Below are positions 50,832 to 60,561 of a DNA stretch of 64,000 bases, piece after piece. Each line of letters begins with the position of its first letter. Position 1 is the first letter of the stretch. The translations under genes were made by a program, and so were the position numbers. Origin of the DNA: Bradyrhizobium cenepequi (GTDB lineage: Bacteria > Pseudomonadota > Alphaproteobacteria > Rhizobiales > Xanthobacteraceae); the NCBI RefSeq assembly GCF_020329485.1, contig NZ_JAGKJI010000004.1, positions 1 through 64,000 of the forward strand, given 5' to 3'. The notes beneath the pieces are model-generated. The model had not been told where the DNA came from, ran no database searches, and saw nothing but the letters and a program-made list of their open reading frames with translations.

Positions 50832-52235
50832 ATGATCGATGCACGTCAGAAGACCGCCGCTTCGTCCACGGCACCTCTGGTTATACACGAGGACGACGTC
50901 AAGCGCGCCGTAAGTGCCACCGCCATCGGAAACATGATGGAGTGGTTCGATTTCGGCATTTACAGTTACCTTGCCGTCGTACTCGGCAAAGTGTTCTTTC
51001 CTGAAAGCGGCAGCAAGGGATTGATTTACAGTCTAGCTGCGTTTGCGTTGGCATTTCTGGTCCGGCCGATCGGCGGCTTCTTCTTCGGAATGCTCGGCGA
51101 CCAGATCGGTCGCAGGGGAGTCCTCGCCACGACGATTATAATGATGGCGACCGCCACCTTCTCGATTGGCTTGATCCCGAACTATACCTCGATCGGCATC
51201 TGGGCGGCGATCCTGCTCTACGTCGCTCGCCTCGTGCAGGGCTTTTCCACCGGCGGCGAATACAGCGGCGCCTCAACGTTCATTACCGAGTTCGCACCCG
51301 ACCGACAACGCGGCTTCCTGGCATCGTTCCTTGAATTCGGAACGATCACCGGATTTGTCTCTGGTGCGGCGCTGGTCACCGGCCTGACAGTGGCACTCGG
51401 TGATGCCGCAATGGTGGCGTGGGGCTGGCGGATTCCGTTCCTTGTTGCCGGCCCGCTTGGCGTCATCGGGCTGTTCCTCCGCTTCCGCCTTTCAGAGACC
51501 CCGGCCTTCGCCGAGATCGAAGAGCAGGCGCATGCGCGCTCAGTCGAGAGCAGGCTGCATGAGATCGTCTTTGAGCACAGCCGCGCACTCCTCCTCTGCA
51601 TGGCCCTCGTGCTCGCTCTCAACGTTACCAACTATCTCGTGCTCACCTATATGCCAAATTACCTGACAGGGACGCTCGGTTACGACAACGCGCATAGCCT
51701 CTTTCTCAACGTCCTGACCATGCTGGCGATGCTGGCGGCGATCCCCCTCGTTGGGCGACTCGGGGACCGAGTCGGACGGCGCCCCGTGCTGCTAGCAGCT
51801 TGCGGGGGATACTTGGTGCTGTCCTGGCCGGCATTGTGGCTCGTGCAACAGGGCCAGATGGCAACCATCCTGGCAGGACTTCTCATTCTGGGGCTGTGTC
51901 AGACACTGTTCATCGGAACAACACCATCGACACTGCCGGCCATGTTCCCGACCTCAATCAGGTACGGCGGAATGTCCATTGCGTACAACGTGTCGGCGAG
52001 CCTGTTCGGCGGCACTGCGCCATTGATGGCCGAGACATTGGTCCGCGTCACCGGCAACGACTACATGCCCGCTTACTACGCGATGCTGGCGGCGTTGGTC
52101 GGTCTGGTCGCCGTGCTGATGATGCGCGAGACGGCGCAGCAACCATTGGAGGGCTCGGCGCCAACCATTAGTGCCCACGATGCGGAGAAGCAGAAGCATG
52201 GCCTGGAACCGGTCAGAGCCGCGGCGAACAGGTGA
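50832..52235 (+). CDS. MFS transporter of the MHS (ProP-like) family
   Basis: 467 residues from the ATG at 50832. The frame is open from 50718 but the upstream part crosses the hairpin and has no family similarity. Twelve membrane segments are visible. MHS signatures are NMMEWFDFGIYSYLAV, RPIGGFFFGMLGDQIGRRGV and ARLVQGFSTGGEYSGASTF. MHS members import osmolytes (ProP: proline, betaine, ectoine) or carboxylates with protons. The gene converges on the ectABCD operon, so an osmolyte such as ectoine is a plausible substrate. Confidence 0.9.
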   Translation: MIDARQKTAASSTAPLVIHEDDVKRAVSATAIGNMMEWFDFGIYSYLAVVLGKVFFPESGSKGLIYSLAAFALAFLVRPIGGFFFGMLGDQIGRRGVLATTIIMMATATFSIGLIPNYTSIGIWAAILLYVARLVQGFSTGGEYSGASTFITEFAPDRQRGFLASFLEFGTITGFVSGAALVTGLTVALGDAAMVAWGWRIPFLVAGPLGVIGLFLRFRLSETPAFAEIEEQAHARSVESRLHEIVFEHSRALLLCMALVLALNVTNYLVLTYMPNYLTGTLGYDNAHSLFLNVLTMLAMLAAIPLVGRLGDRVGRRPVLLAACGGYLVLSWPALWLVQQGQMATILAGLLILGLCQTLFIGTTPSTLPAMFPTSIRYGGMSIAYNVSASLFGGTAPLMAETLVRVTGNDYMPAYYAMLAALVGLVAVLMMRETAQQPLEGSAPTISAHDAEKQKHGLEPVRAAANR

Positions 52236-52389
52236 CCTTTTCAGCGGTGCTGTGGCGGTTCGCTCTGATTGCCTTCTCGTAAGCTCTCGTTAGCCGAGAT
52301 GATAAACACCGCATCTCTATTCGGACGCCGCCCGCAGATCTTTTCGACGACGAGCGGCCGTCCGTATTTCGAGATCGCGTCGTCGTCCC

Positions 52390-53307
52390 TTACGCTGCAT
52401 CCTGGAACAGCGGGCCCGAAATCGGTCTAATCGTCTCGACGTCGTTTCGAGCTGCGATGATTTCCGGCCGCGGCTTAGCCGGCCCGAATGGGGCCTGGAG
52501 CTTGTTCGATACCGCATTGAAGACAAAGAACGCATTCCAGCGCGGATATGGCGTGATGTTGGTGTTCGACCCGTGGATCGTATTGCAGTCGAAAATGACG
52601 ACAGTTCCAGCAGGCCCCGTTGGCATAGCTATTCCTCCTTCCGCGAACCTGGACAGGCTCGCCTGGTCGGGCACGCCATATTCCTGCTTCTTGAGCGAGT
52701 GCTTGTAGTGATCGCCCGGCGTCTCGCCAACGCAGCTGACAAACGTCTTGTGCGAGCCCGGCATGAACATTGTGGGGCCGTTGACCGGCGTATTTTCCAT
52801 CAGGAGAACCGACATAGAAAGGGCCCTCATGCGAGGCATGCCGTCCTCCACATGCCAGGTTTCGAAATCGGAGTGCCAATAGAAGTCTTCGCCGTGGAAG
52901 CCTTGCTTGAGATTGAGGCGTGACTGATGGATATAGACATCGTCTCCCAGCAGGAATTGCGCGATTGCCGCCAATCGAGCGTCCGTTGCAAGGCGCTGAA
53001 AAACATTGCTCTGCTTATGGATTTTGAAAACGGAGCGAACGGTGTCGCCGCCGGGCTCCGTGATGATCGTTTCACCTTCCAATTTATCCGCACCGGTCTG
53101 GAGCCGGACCGCTTCAGCCTGAAGCCCTTTAACTTCGGCTGCGGTGAACAGATCCTCTAAAGCAAGGAAGCCGTCCCGTTCATAGGCCATTGCCTGCTCT
53201 CGCGTGAGCGGAGAGCGCGGGCTCCACGCGCTGTATACGACCGGGTCCTGCCGGACTATGGCCGCAGGCGTTGTGGATCGACGAGATACATAGAAATCGT
53301 TAGTCAT
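52390..53307 (-). CDS. ectD: Ectoine hydroxylase
   Basis: 305 residues. Ectoine hydroxylase is an Fe(II)/2-oxoglutarate dioxygenase that makes 5-hydroxyectoine. The iron ligands lie in [17 protein letters not shown] (His, Asp) and [13 protein letters not shown] (His). The N-terminal [21 protein letters not shown] and [19 protein letters not shown] are typical of EctD within the phytanoyl-CoA dioxygenase superfamily. The ATG overlaps the ectC stop by 4 bp, making it the last gene of ectABCD. Confidence 0.95.
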   Translation of the reverse strand: MTNDFYVSRRSTTPAAIVRQDPVVYSAWSPRSPLTREQAMAYERDGFLALEDLFTAAEVKGLQAEAVRLQTGADKLEGETIITEPGGDTVRSVFKIHKQSNVFQRLATDARLAAIAQFLLGDDVYIHQSRLNLKQGFHGEDFYWHSDFETWHVEDGMPRMRALSMSVLLMENTPVNGPTMFMPGSHKTFVSCVGETPGDHYKHSLKKQEYGVPDQASLSRFAEGGIAMPTGPAGTVVIFDCNTIHGSNTNITPYPRWNAFFVFNAVSNKLQAPFGPAKPRPEIIAARNDVETIRPISGPLFQDAA

Positions 53308-53711
53308 GGCTCCACGCTCGATGCTGGTTTCTCTGCAAGTGGATATGCGCCGTTTTCATCGTGCACTTCACGGCCTGTCACAGGTGGATTGAATATGCAG
53401 GCCGTTATCATCTCGGTATTGGCGCGCAGCAGATGATCATCGTGTTGGTCGAGCGCGTACATTACGCCCGGCCTAATCTCGAAAATATCGCCAGTTGCGA
53501 GATTCTCGATGCTGCCGTCACCGGAGATGCAATAAACGCACTCCACGTGGTTCGTGTAGTGCATCTTGAGCTCGCTGCCCTTGTGAATGGTTGTGATATG
53601 GAATGAGAACCCCATCCCGTCGTCCTTCAAGAGAAGGCGTACGCTGTGCCATCCCTCGGAATCGACGCGACGTTCAGTGTCTTTGGCCTCATGGTAACTA
53701 CGGACGATCAC
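53304..53711 (-). CDS. ectC: Ectoine synthase
   Basis: 135 residues, the normal length for EctC. It is a cupin that cyclises N-gamma-acetyl-2,4-diaminobutyrate to ectoine. [40 protein letters not shown]-type cupin strand (in shorter pieces) and [17 protein letters not shown] are diagnostic. It lies 15 bp downstream of ectB. Confidence 0.96.
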   Translation of the reverse strand: MIVRSYHEAKDTERRVDSEGWHSVRLLLKDDGMGFSFHITTIHKGSELKMHYTNHVECVYCISGDGSIENLATGDIFEIRPGVMYALDQHDDHLLRANTEMITACIFNPPVTGREVHDENGAYPLAEKPASSVEP

Positions 53712-53726
53712 GATCGACTCCTCTCT

Positions 53727-55043
53727 CTAGGCAGCGACTTCGGCCTTGGTCCTGTCGGCAAGTGCAGCGTGCGCAGCGTCGGCCAGAATATCGAGGCCTT
53801 TTTCCAGATCACGCTCGCCAATCGTCAGTGGCGCCAGACATTTGACCACCTCGTTATCGGCACCGCTGGTCTCGACGATGAGACCGTTGTCAAAGCACCG
53901 GCGTACGATCTTGTCTGCTACCGCGCCCGACTTCACGTCAAGGCCTCGCATCATGCTGCGGCCCTTTACCCGCGCAATCTTGCCGTTGTACTGGCCAGCA
54001 ACGGCTTGAAGCCGATCCTTCAGAATCTGGCCTTTGCGGCGCACGGACTTCTCGAATGCATCATCGCGCCAGAACCTCTCAAGTGCGGCCTTCGCAGTCA
54101 CAAACGCGTGGCAATTGCCGCGGAAGGTCCCGCTGTGTTCGCCGCGCTTCCAGATGTCCAGGTCGCGGCGGAGAAGAGTCAGGGCCATGGGCAGACCATA
54201 CCCGGACACGGATTTTGCCAGGACGACGATGTCGGGTTTGACCCCGGCGGGCTCGAAACTGAAGAACGTACCCGTCCGGCCGATTCCGGCTTGAACATCG
54301 TCAATAATGAAGCACGCACCATGTTTTCGGGCAATTCGCTCAATCTCACGCAGCCATTCGAATGAGGCCGCATTCAGGCCGCCTTCACCCTGGACTGTCT
54401 CCACGATAAACGCCGCTGGCGCATCAACGCCGCCCGATGGGTCCGTCAGCATCTTGTCGAGATAGGTCGAGGTGTCGACGTCCCCGCCAAAATATTGGTC
54501 GAACGGCATCCGTGTGACATTGTCGAGGCCGACGCCAGATCCGCAGCGATGAAGCGCGTTACCTGTCAGAGCAAGCGCGCCGAGACTGCAGCCATGAAAG
54601 CTGTTGGTAAAGGCGATGACGTTACTGCGCCCCGTCGCTTTCCGCGCGATCTTGAGCGCCGCCTCGACTGCGTTGGCGCCCGTTGGACCTGGGAACTGGA
54701 CAACATAATCAAGGTCACGTCGGTGCAGAATCGTCGTCTCGAACTCTTCAAGAAACGCTTCCTTGCTATCGGTCTCCATATCAAGGCTGTGGGCAAGCCC
54801 ATCGCGCGCGATGTAGCTCATCAGCGCATCCTTCAAAATTGGATGGTTGTGTCCGTAATTGAGCGATGAGCACCCCGACAGGAAATCCAGATACTCTCTG
54901 TTGTCTGAGCCATAGAGATAAGCGCCAGAGGCCCGCACGAATTTTGTCGGAAAACTGAGAGCGTAGCTGCGCACTCTCGATTCTCGCCGCTCAAAGACGG
55001 TTGATCGTCGGGTCTTCACATGGCTAGCCGGGTCAAACGACAT
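53727..55043 (-). CDS. ectB: Diaminobutyrate-2-oxoglutarate transaminase
   Basis: 438 residues. EctB converts aspartate-semialdehyde to 2,4-diaminobutyrate using glutamate. It is a class III PLP aminotransferase: FLSGCSSLNYGHNHP near residue 50, FIIDDVQAGIGRTGTFFSFE with the Asp that contacts PLP, the PLP lysine in LAKSVSGYGLPMA, and GTFRGNCHAFVTAKAAL. It is second in the ectABCD operon. Confidence 0.96.
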   Translation of the reverse strand: MSFDPASHVKTRRSTVFERRESRVRSYALSFPTKFVRASGAYLYGSDNREYLDFLSGCSSLNYGHNHPILKDALMSYIARDGLAHSLDMETDSKEAFLEEFETTILHRRDLDYVVQFPGPTGANAVEAALKIARKATGRSNVIAFTNSFHGCSLGALALTGNALHRCGSGVGLDNVTRMPFDQYFGGDVDTSTYLDKMLTDPSGGVDAPAAFIVETVQGEGGLNAASFEWLREIERIARKHGACFIIDDVQAGIGRTGTFFSFEPAGVKPDIVVLAKSVSGYGLPMALTLLRRDLDIWKRGEHSGTFRGNCHAFVTAKAALERFWRDDAFEKSVRRKGQILKDRLQAVAGQYNGKIARVKGRSMMRGLDVKSGAVADKIVRRCFDNGLIVETSGADNEVVKCLAPLTIGERDLEKGLDILADAAHAALADRTKAEVAA

Positions 55044-55076
55044 CGATGCCTTCCTCTCTTCTCTATGTGATTGAGT

Positions 55077-55643
55077 TTATGCGATTGAACTGGAACCGGG
55101 ACCACACTCGGTTGCGTCCAACGCGATCCAGGGTCCGATGGTCAGCATGTGCTCAGTCTCGTGTCGTCCGCCAAAATGCGCCTTGCGTCTGAAATACTCC
55201 TCGCTTGTCATTGGAACACGCAAAGAGTCGGCGATAGAGCGAAACAATGCCCACGAAGCCTGGTTGTCTGATGTCACGGTGGCCTTTAGTTGCCGTACGC
55301 CGCTGGCCGCGTTGCGCGCCAGAAGGACTCTGATCAATGACCTCGCCAAACCGCATTTCCTGGCATCTGGGTGAACAGCTACTTGCCAGATGAATAGCGT
55401 TTGGGGTTCCGTGGGCAGGCGATAGCCGGAGATCCACCCATGGACGCGCTCTTCCTCCTCCGCGACGACGCAAGTGTCAGCAAAGTGGGTGCATTGAAGC
55501 AGATTGCAATATAGCGAATTGGTATCCAGCGGCGGACAATCGGCGATCAGTTCCCACACCGGGCGCCCATCAACAGCCGTGGGTTTCCGAAATAAGTACC
55601 CCCCACTGGCACGATCTTCTCGCAGAGCATCGATAGTTTCCAT
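55077..55643 (-). CDS. ectA: Diaminobutyrate acetyltransferase
   Basis: 188 residues. This GNAT acetyltransferase makes N-gamma-acetyldiaminobutyrate. FRKPTAVDGRPVWELIADC, LDTNSLYCNLLQCTHFADTC, the acetyl-CoA loop WQVAVHPDARKCGLARSLI and the TSDNQASWALFRSIA segment are characteristic of EctA. It is the first gene of ectABCD. The start at 55643 has only a weak ribosome site. Confidence 0.95.
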   Translation of the reverse strand: METIDALREDRASGGYLFRKPTAVDGRPVWELIADCPPLDTNSLYCNLLQCTHFADTCVVAEEEERVHGWISGYRLPTEPQTLFIWQVAVHPDARKCGLARSLIRVLLARNAASGVRQLKATVTSDNQASWALFRSIADSLRVPMTSEEYFRRKAHFGGRHETEHMLTIGPWIALDATECGPGSSSIA

Positions 55644-55853
55644 GAGGTACTAATGAGCTTAGCGCGGTAACGTTTCCTTTCTTCATATGTAAATTGATGA
55701 TCACACGAACGACACGATGGACGAGTTCAATCCCGCCACTGGTTAGCACTTTCGTCCATCCGGCCGACAAGCCCGTTTCGGCAACTCTCAGTTTCGCGTT
55801 TCGCGTCAACAAGGGCGGGAACACGCGCTGGCGCCACCAGCGTTCATTTTAAG

Positions 55854-55884
55854 TTGAAGCGGTGGAAATAATTGAAGCGGTGGA
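55854..55884. repeat. Tandem direct repeat in the ect/methyltransferase divergent region
   Basis: TTGAAGCGGTGGA occurs at 55854-55866 and again at 55872-55884, 18 bp apart, in the 336-bp gap between ectA and the divergent methyltransferase gene. It might be an activator site. Confidence 0.4.
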
Positions 55885-55979
55885 GCTTGGCCATCCAGCA
55901 CAACGAACGAGACGCAGAGATGCATTGCGTTTTTGGAACACGGACCGCGATCGGTCGCGGCAAGAGGGAATAAAACGGT

Positions 55980-56765
55980 ATGGAAAATCCTTTGGTCCAG
56001 GAGCGTCGAGACGGCAACGACATAAGGCGCGTTCTCGATACTCACTACGTCAGGCTGGCGAATGACTACGATAACTTTCTGTACTACTCGCCGAGGTTCG
56101 TACGTGTCCTGAGCTCGAAAATGATCGAGCAATTGCGGCTCAACGAAGACGATACGTTGGTGGATCTTGGGTGCGGCACCTGCATCTATAGTCTCGATAT
56201 CTTAAAGCAAGTCGCATTAAAGAGACCGGTGATTGGGGTGGATCCCTATGCCGAGATGTTAGCCAAGGTTCCTGACGACGCGCCTATCCGACCGATCGTC
56301 ATGGACGGCTTTGAATTCTCCAAAGAGGAGGGAATTTACGACAAGATATTGATCAAGGAGACCATTCATCACATCGCTGATCGCAGCAAATTGTTCGCTA
56401 ATCTCCATGCTCGGCTTGCGCCAGGCGGCGTTCTGCTACTCGTACACGTTCCACCTGACGTGCAATACCCGCTGTTCCAAAAGGCGCTGGAGCGCTGCCG
56501 TAGCTGGCATGCCGATCCACATGAGCTCTTTGAGCAACTGCAGCGCGCCGGGTTCCGCGTTCAGTGGAACTCTGTTGACTTTCCGCATGCCATTCCCAAA
56601 GAGCGTTACTTCAAGATGGTCGAAGGCTGCTATATGTCCGCACTCACAACACTGAATGAACACGAACTCCACGACGGTCTCGTTGAGATGAAGCTCAAAT
56701 ACAAAGACGTCGAGATCCTCGAGTTCATCGATCATTTTGATTATCTCGCCGCCATCCGAGATTGA
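55980..56765 (+). CDS. Class I SAM-dependent methyltransferase
   Basis: 261 residues. Motif I is LVDLGCGTCIYSLDIL and motif II is around VIGVDPYAEML. IRPIVMDGFEFS, ILIKETIHHIAD and LAPGGVLLLVHVP complete the Methyltransf_11/25 fold. The substrate is unknown. The gene is divergent from ectA and followed by a small basic protein whose reading frame nearly abuts it. A link to osmolyte metabolism is possible only from position. Confidence 0.88.
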   Translation: MENPLVQERRDGNDIRRVLDTHYVRLANDYDNFLYYSPRFVRVLSSKMIEQLRLNEDDTLVDLGCGTCIYSLDILKQVALKRPVIGVDPYAEMLAKVPDDAPIRPIVMDGFEFSKEEGIYDKILIKETIHHIADRSKLFANLHARLAPGGVLLLVHVPPDVQYPLFQKALERCRSWHADPHELFEQLQRAGFRVQWNSVDFPHAIPKERYFKMVEGCYMSALTTLNEHELHDGLVEMKLKYKDVEILEFIDHFDYLAAIRD

Positions 56766-56803
56766 GCGGGTACCAAGCACGCCGTGCAATGGAGGGAAAG
56801 AAA

Positions 56804-57331
56804 ATGTCGGCCCCATGCAAGTTCGAACGCAGCCTCCTTGACCACGACGAATACGAAACGATCCGCCCCACGCATCATCCCGCTATCTATGACCTCGAGC
56901 CGGCTGATCTTGCAGCCATGCGATCCCGCCTGCGCGAGATGCGCGACAAGGAGCGAACGCTCAGCCGACAAAAGCGACGAGAGATGCGAGGAAAAGGCGA
57001 AGCTCGCGGCGCGAACTTCCCCGGAATTGCCGAGCGTCCATCACAACGCAAACAGGTCTTTGCCGCAGCGTTGAAACGGGTGAACAGGGAGCTCGAGCGC
57101 CTTAACCACCTGGCAGCTCGAACGGCCCATGTCGAAGCGGCTCGAAAGGCGCTCGCGCTGCGTCGAGCCGCTAATTTCATTCCCTATCCCTCTGCCGGAT
57201 CTACCGCCCACGAAGGCATGGTCCCGCGCTTGAGCACGCGCCGAAGAAGGATCGTCACGGGCACGAGAATCGGACGGGTATCGCAGGCGACGAAGGTGGC
57301 TCAGGCAATCCGCGATACGCGAGGTGCATGA
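56804..57331 (+). CDS. Small basic protein of unknown function
   Basis: 175 residues from the ATG at 56804 with GGAGGG 7 nt before it; the frame extends 14 codons upstream to a TTG that overlaps the methyltransferase stop. I do not recognise a family. It is rich in Arg/Lys/Ala and strongly helical in the middle (AAMRSRLREMRDKERTLSRQ, ALKRVNRELERLNHLAART), consistent with a coiled coil or nucleic-acid binding. The C-terminus is very basic (STRRRRIVTGTRIGR). It is co-directional with the methyltransferase. Confidence 0.72.
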   Translation: MSAPCKFERSLLDHDEYETIRPTHHPAIYDLEPADLAAMRSRLREMRDKERTLSRQKRREMRGKGEARGANFPGIAERPSQRKQVFAAALKRVNRELERLNHLAARTAHVEAARKALALRRAANFIPYPSAGSTAHEGMVPRLSTRRRRIVTGTRIGRVSQATKVAQAIRDTRGA

Positions 57332-57397
57332 ATCCGCACGGGCAAGAGCTCGCTGTCATTGGCTGCTTGTGGCTGGTGTTGGAGCAGCGGTGGCGGA

Positions 57398-59044
57398 CTA
57401 TGGTTTGGAGAGGCGTCGCTTTAGCCGCATGATCTCCTCCGGGGACCAGTCGCGGGCATCCGTCACCTCGATCCAGGCGTCGATGTAGTGCGCCGGAGCG
57501 TAGACATGGCCGAACCCGATCGGCGCGTCGGTGGCCCTCAGCATGTCCAACGTCAGTTGAAGAAAGCTTACGATCGGGTACCAGCGCACTTGCGGCGATA
57601 CGTCCGGGCCGCGCGGCGGCAGCATCCAATCCGGCTGGCGATGGAGGCTGCGATAGTCGAAAAACATCGCCGGGTCGCTCGCATATTGGAGGTAGACGAC
57701 CCGCATCGGTCCCCACGCGGCATTCGGACCTGAAGCGGGGTCGGCAGCCTCTCCATGCTGGTTCATGAACCGCACGAACGATCCGTCGCGGAAGCGGGGA
57801 AGCCAAAAGGGCGATCCCAGATTGCGATGGTCAGTGAACCAGCGCCAGAGCCTGCTCGAATAGGGCGGCCCACTCCAGAGTGCGCCGGCGAACGGGTCGC
57901 CCATGACTTCGATCAGGTCCGTCGACTGTTGAGAATTCATGGCGCCAAGACTGATCCCGTGCAGATAGAGCTTTGGCCTTCGATCCTTGGGAAGCGTGAT
58001 CCAGTATCCGTAGATCTCCCTGAAGAGCGCACGGGCAACATCGGCGCTATAGCCGGGGTCCAGAAGCAGGTATAGCCAACTGGCGAGATAGGAGTATTGT
58101 AGGGTGACGCTCGCGACGTCACCGTCATGCAAATATTCGACGCTGTCCATCGCCGCCGGGTCGACCCAACCGGTGCCGGTCGGCGTCACCACGATAAGCA
58201 CGGATCGCTCGAACCCGCCGACCCGCTTTAGTTCTTCCAGTGCAAGCTTGGCACGCAGTTCCGTTGTCTCAGCCGATCGTAGTCCGACATAGACACGAAT
58301 TGGCGCTAGCGCTCCCCGGCCAGAGAATGTGCGTATGTCTTCGCGGGTCGGTCCCGAGGAGATGAACTCCCGCCCTGCCCGTCCGAGCTTGTCCCAGGCG
58401 AGCAGGGAAGCGCTGCTGCCGGTCTTCAGAGGATCCGTCGGCGGCTCAGTCTCCGGCTCGATCAGCGCATCGTATTCCAGGAAGGACGCGTCGGCGACCT
58501 GCAGGGCGGCTCGAACGAGAACTCCATTGATGACCAACCAGAACAGCGCAACCGTAGCAATGATGCCGATGACGTTGGACATCCTCCTTGGCAGGAAGCG
58601 GTTGGCTCTTGTCGCCACGAAGTCCAGCGTCAGTCGGAAGACCCCCGCGAGCGCGATGAGGGTTGCGAAAACTGCCAGGGCAATTATGCAGACCTTGAGT
58701 GGATGCACCGAATCGACCGGCTCAAGCCCCATCAGCTCACGGATCGAATTCTGCCATCGCGCCGCCTGCCAGAGGGAGATGATCGCAACGATCACGCAAC
58801 CGATCGCGGCGGCGAGTCTAGCGACGCTCACGACGCGGCCGTTGAGCCGCGCGAGTTCCATGTAAGCCGAAAGCCAACCGCCGAACACGCCGATGGCATA
58901 TCCAGCCGCCAGAGAAAACCCCGAAAGCACGCCCTGTGTCGAAGAATTCCGCGGCAACAGCGTCGGCGTCAGAGAGGCGGCAAAAAAGAGCAGCCCGAGG
59001 AGAACGCCGCCAGCAGAGAATGAATGCCATGACCCTCTCCTCAT
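57398..59044 (-). CDS. Membrane-anchored alpha/beta hydrolase (DUF2319-like)
   Basis: 548 residues. The N-terminal ~180 residues hold four or five membrane helices (LLGLLFFAASLTPTLLPRNS, LAAGYAIGVFGGWLSAY, ICIVAIISLWQAA-like segments). The C-terminal soluble part is an alpha/beta hydrolase with the nucleophile elbow in YLHGISLGAMNS and GFGHVYAPAHYIDAW near the end, carrying a likely catalytic His. It matches the Abhydrolase_9 family with its own N-terminal membrane domain. The substrate is unknown. A single gene, with no obvious operon partners. Confidence 0.87.
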   Translation of the reverse strand: MRRGSWHSFSAGGVLLGLLFFAASLTPTLLPRNSSTQGVLSGFSLAAGYAIGVFGGWLSAYMELARLNGRVVSVARLAAAIGCVIVAIISLWQAARWQNSIRELMGLEPVDSVHPLKVCIIALAVFATLIALAGVFRLTLDFVATRANRFLPRRMSNVIGIIATVALFWLVINGVLVRAALQVADASFLEYDALIEPETEPPTDPLKTGSSASLLAWDKLGRAGREFISSGPTREDIRTFSGRGALAPIRVYVGLRSAETTELRAKLALEELKRVGGFERSVLIVVTPTGTGWVDPAAMDSVEYLHDGDVASVTLQYSYLASWLYLLLDPGYSADVARALFREIYGYWITLPKDRRPKLYLHGISLGAMNSQQSTDLIEVMGDPFAGALWSGPPYSSRLWRWFTDHRNLGSPFWLPRFRDGSFVRFMNQHGEAADPASGPNAAWGPMRVVYLQYASDPAMFFDYRSLHRQPDWMLPPRGPDVSPQVRWYPIVSFLQLTLDMLRATDAPIGFGHVYAPAHYIDAWIEVTDARDWSPEEIMRLKRRLSKP

Positions 59045-59200
59045 ACGGCCGGACCTCTCGATTCCGGATGAACGTCATCATTGTCCGCAAAGTTCGCGCT
59101 TGGGACTCTTGCCAAGCTCGTCCCGGGGAAGCCCGTATTTTCAGGCGGGTCCTGCCGCGACACTATAAGATCTCCTCAAGGCGATGGACGAGGTGATTTC

Positions 59201-59449
59201 ATGCGCTACCTGATGGCAGTTTTATCGGCGGCGAGCTTGATTTGGATTGCCGAAGCTGTTCCCGCAGCGGCAAGGGACTATCGCTATTGCTTGCAGTCCC
59301 GATCTACCGGAATTCCGGGTAATTGTTCCTTCCGCACGCGCGCGGCATGTATGGCGGCGGCGTCGGGACGAATGGCCACATGCGCAGTCAATCCACGCGT
59401 GGCATTCGGGCGATATCACCGGCGGGGCCGTGTGAACTCCGGCCAATAG
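59201..59449 (+). CDS. Small secreted DUF3551-like protein
   Basis: 82 residues from the ATG at 59201. It has a signal peptide (LMAVLSAASLIWIAEAVPAAA), then RDYRYCLQSRS and CSFRTRAACMAAASGRMATC with evenly placed Cys, the pattern of DUF3551 proteins that are abundant in Bradyrhizobium. The function is unknown. Confidence 0.75.
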   Translation: MRYLMAVLSAASLIWIAEAVPAAARDYRYCLQSRSTGIPGNCSFRTRAACMAAASGRMATCAVNPRVAFGRYHRRGRVNSGQ

Positions 59450-60058
59450 TCCCGGCGCATAGTCACGCTCGCGTCATCAGCAGGCAGTCGTAGGCCAGCG
59501 AGTTCGAGGCGCGCGGTCGAGCTGTGAGAGGGCCGAACGTTGCGACCGCTGGGCGACCTGGCAGCGTCACCGCTTATGCATCGGCTACGCGAGGTGCTGT
59601 GTTGAAGGGCCGAAAGTCGGAGCACTCAAGTTGCGTCAGATTGACATCAACGCCGCAACAGGCACCATCATAAAACAAAATCGTGGCACCCGGAGCGGAA
59701 GAACATAGCATCGCGGCGCTGGTCGACAGCGAGAGATCATTCGATTTCGTGCACGCGTTAGAGTTCGTTCGAATCCATCCGTTCGACCCATCACTGCCAA
59801 GACACTGCATTCGAGGCGACGCAGCGATGATCCCCCTTCGCCTCGATGATGCCGGACCAGCTCACGGACACGCACATGTTGAGCGCGCATCCGAATCCGG
59901 CGAGCGTATCGAGCGCGGAGTCACGGGCCTCTGCCGCTGGCATCCACGACTTCGGCGGCAGCAACGGGACGGCCGACAATTGCTAAAGCGGTGCGAACGG
60001 TGCTGTAGCCTGAGCGGCTACGGGAAAGCGACCGCGCGCCGCTCTTCTCTGATCACCA
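59450..60058. other. Stretch without a convincing gene
   Basis: About 0.6 kb. The short open frames on both strands lack domains, signals or good starts. Nothing recognisable. Confidence 0.5.
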
Positions 60059-60398
60059 CTACCAGCGACGCCAACCCCAGGGTCGCGGGCCCCATGGTCG
60101 TGGGCCCCAGCCGGGACGCGGACCCCAGACGGGACGCGCGCCCCAGGCATAGGCGCCGCGCCATCGCGGCCCCCATCCCAGGCGAGGACCCCACACCGGG
60201 CGCGGACCCCAGACGGGGCGCCGCCACCAGCAGCGGCCCCATGCGTCGCAGACCCAGCGGACCTGCTCGGCATTGGCCGTTGGGCCCGGCGATCCGGGCG
60301 GCCTCTCGAAGGCCGTTCGGCATCGCGGAGGCCGAGCCGGCGGTGAGCGAAAGGCAGCCGAGCGCGGCCAACCCAACAACAGCAGCTTTCAGTTTCAT
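60059..60398 (-). pseudogene. Frameshifted small secreted WGPR-repeat protein gene
   Basis: From the ATG at 60398 (AAGGAGACAGCC upstream) a clear signal peptide is read: MKLKAAVVGLAALGCLSLTA and then SASAMPNGLREAARIAG. The expected mature part (TANAEQVRWVCDAWGRCWWR followed by repeated PVWGPR/GWGPR units to a W-R-R-W end at 60059) is in another frame that takes over near 60283-60295. A one-base change separates signal and mature domain. It could be a true pseudogene or a sequencing error. Confidence 0.65.
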
Positions 60399-60561
60399 GG
60401 CTGTCTCCTTGGTTGGAGACTCCAAAGAACTTTTACAACACCCTTTGGTTGCAGCGTCTGCGTAGGAGCTTACGATTTGATTTCACTTGGATTTGCTGAA
60501 TATCGGTCCACAAGGCTCGCTGCCCCCGGGGCGATTGCCGCCCGTTGAACTGCTTGGGCCG

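Noticed and set aside
59574-59890. Short minus-strand frames containing WIRTN-like text
   Set aside because: This resembles antisense tRNA text, but the DNA around 59760-59790 does not form a T-arm or tRNA fold.
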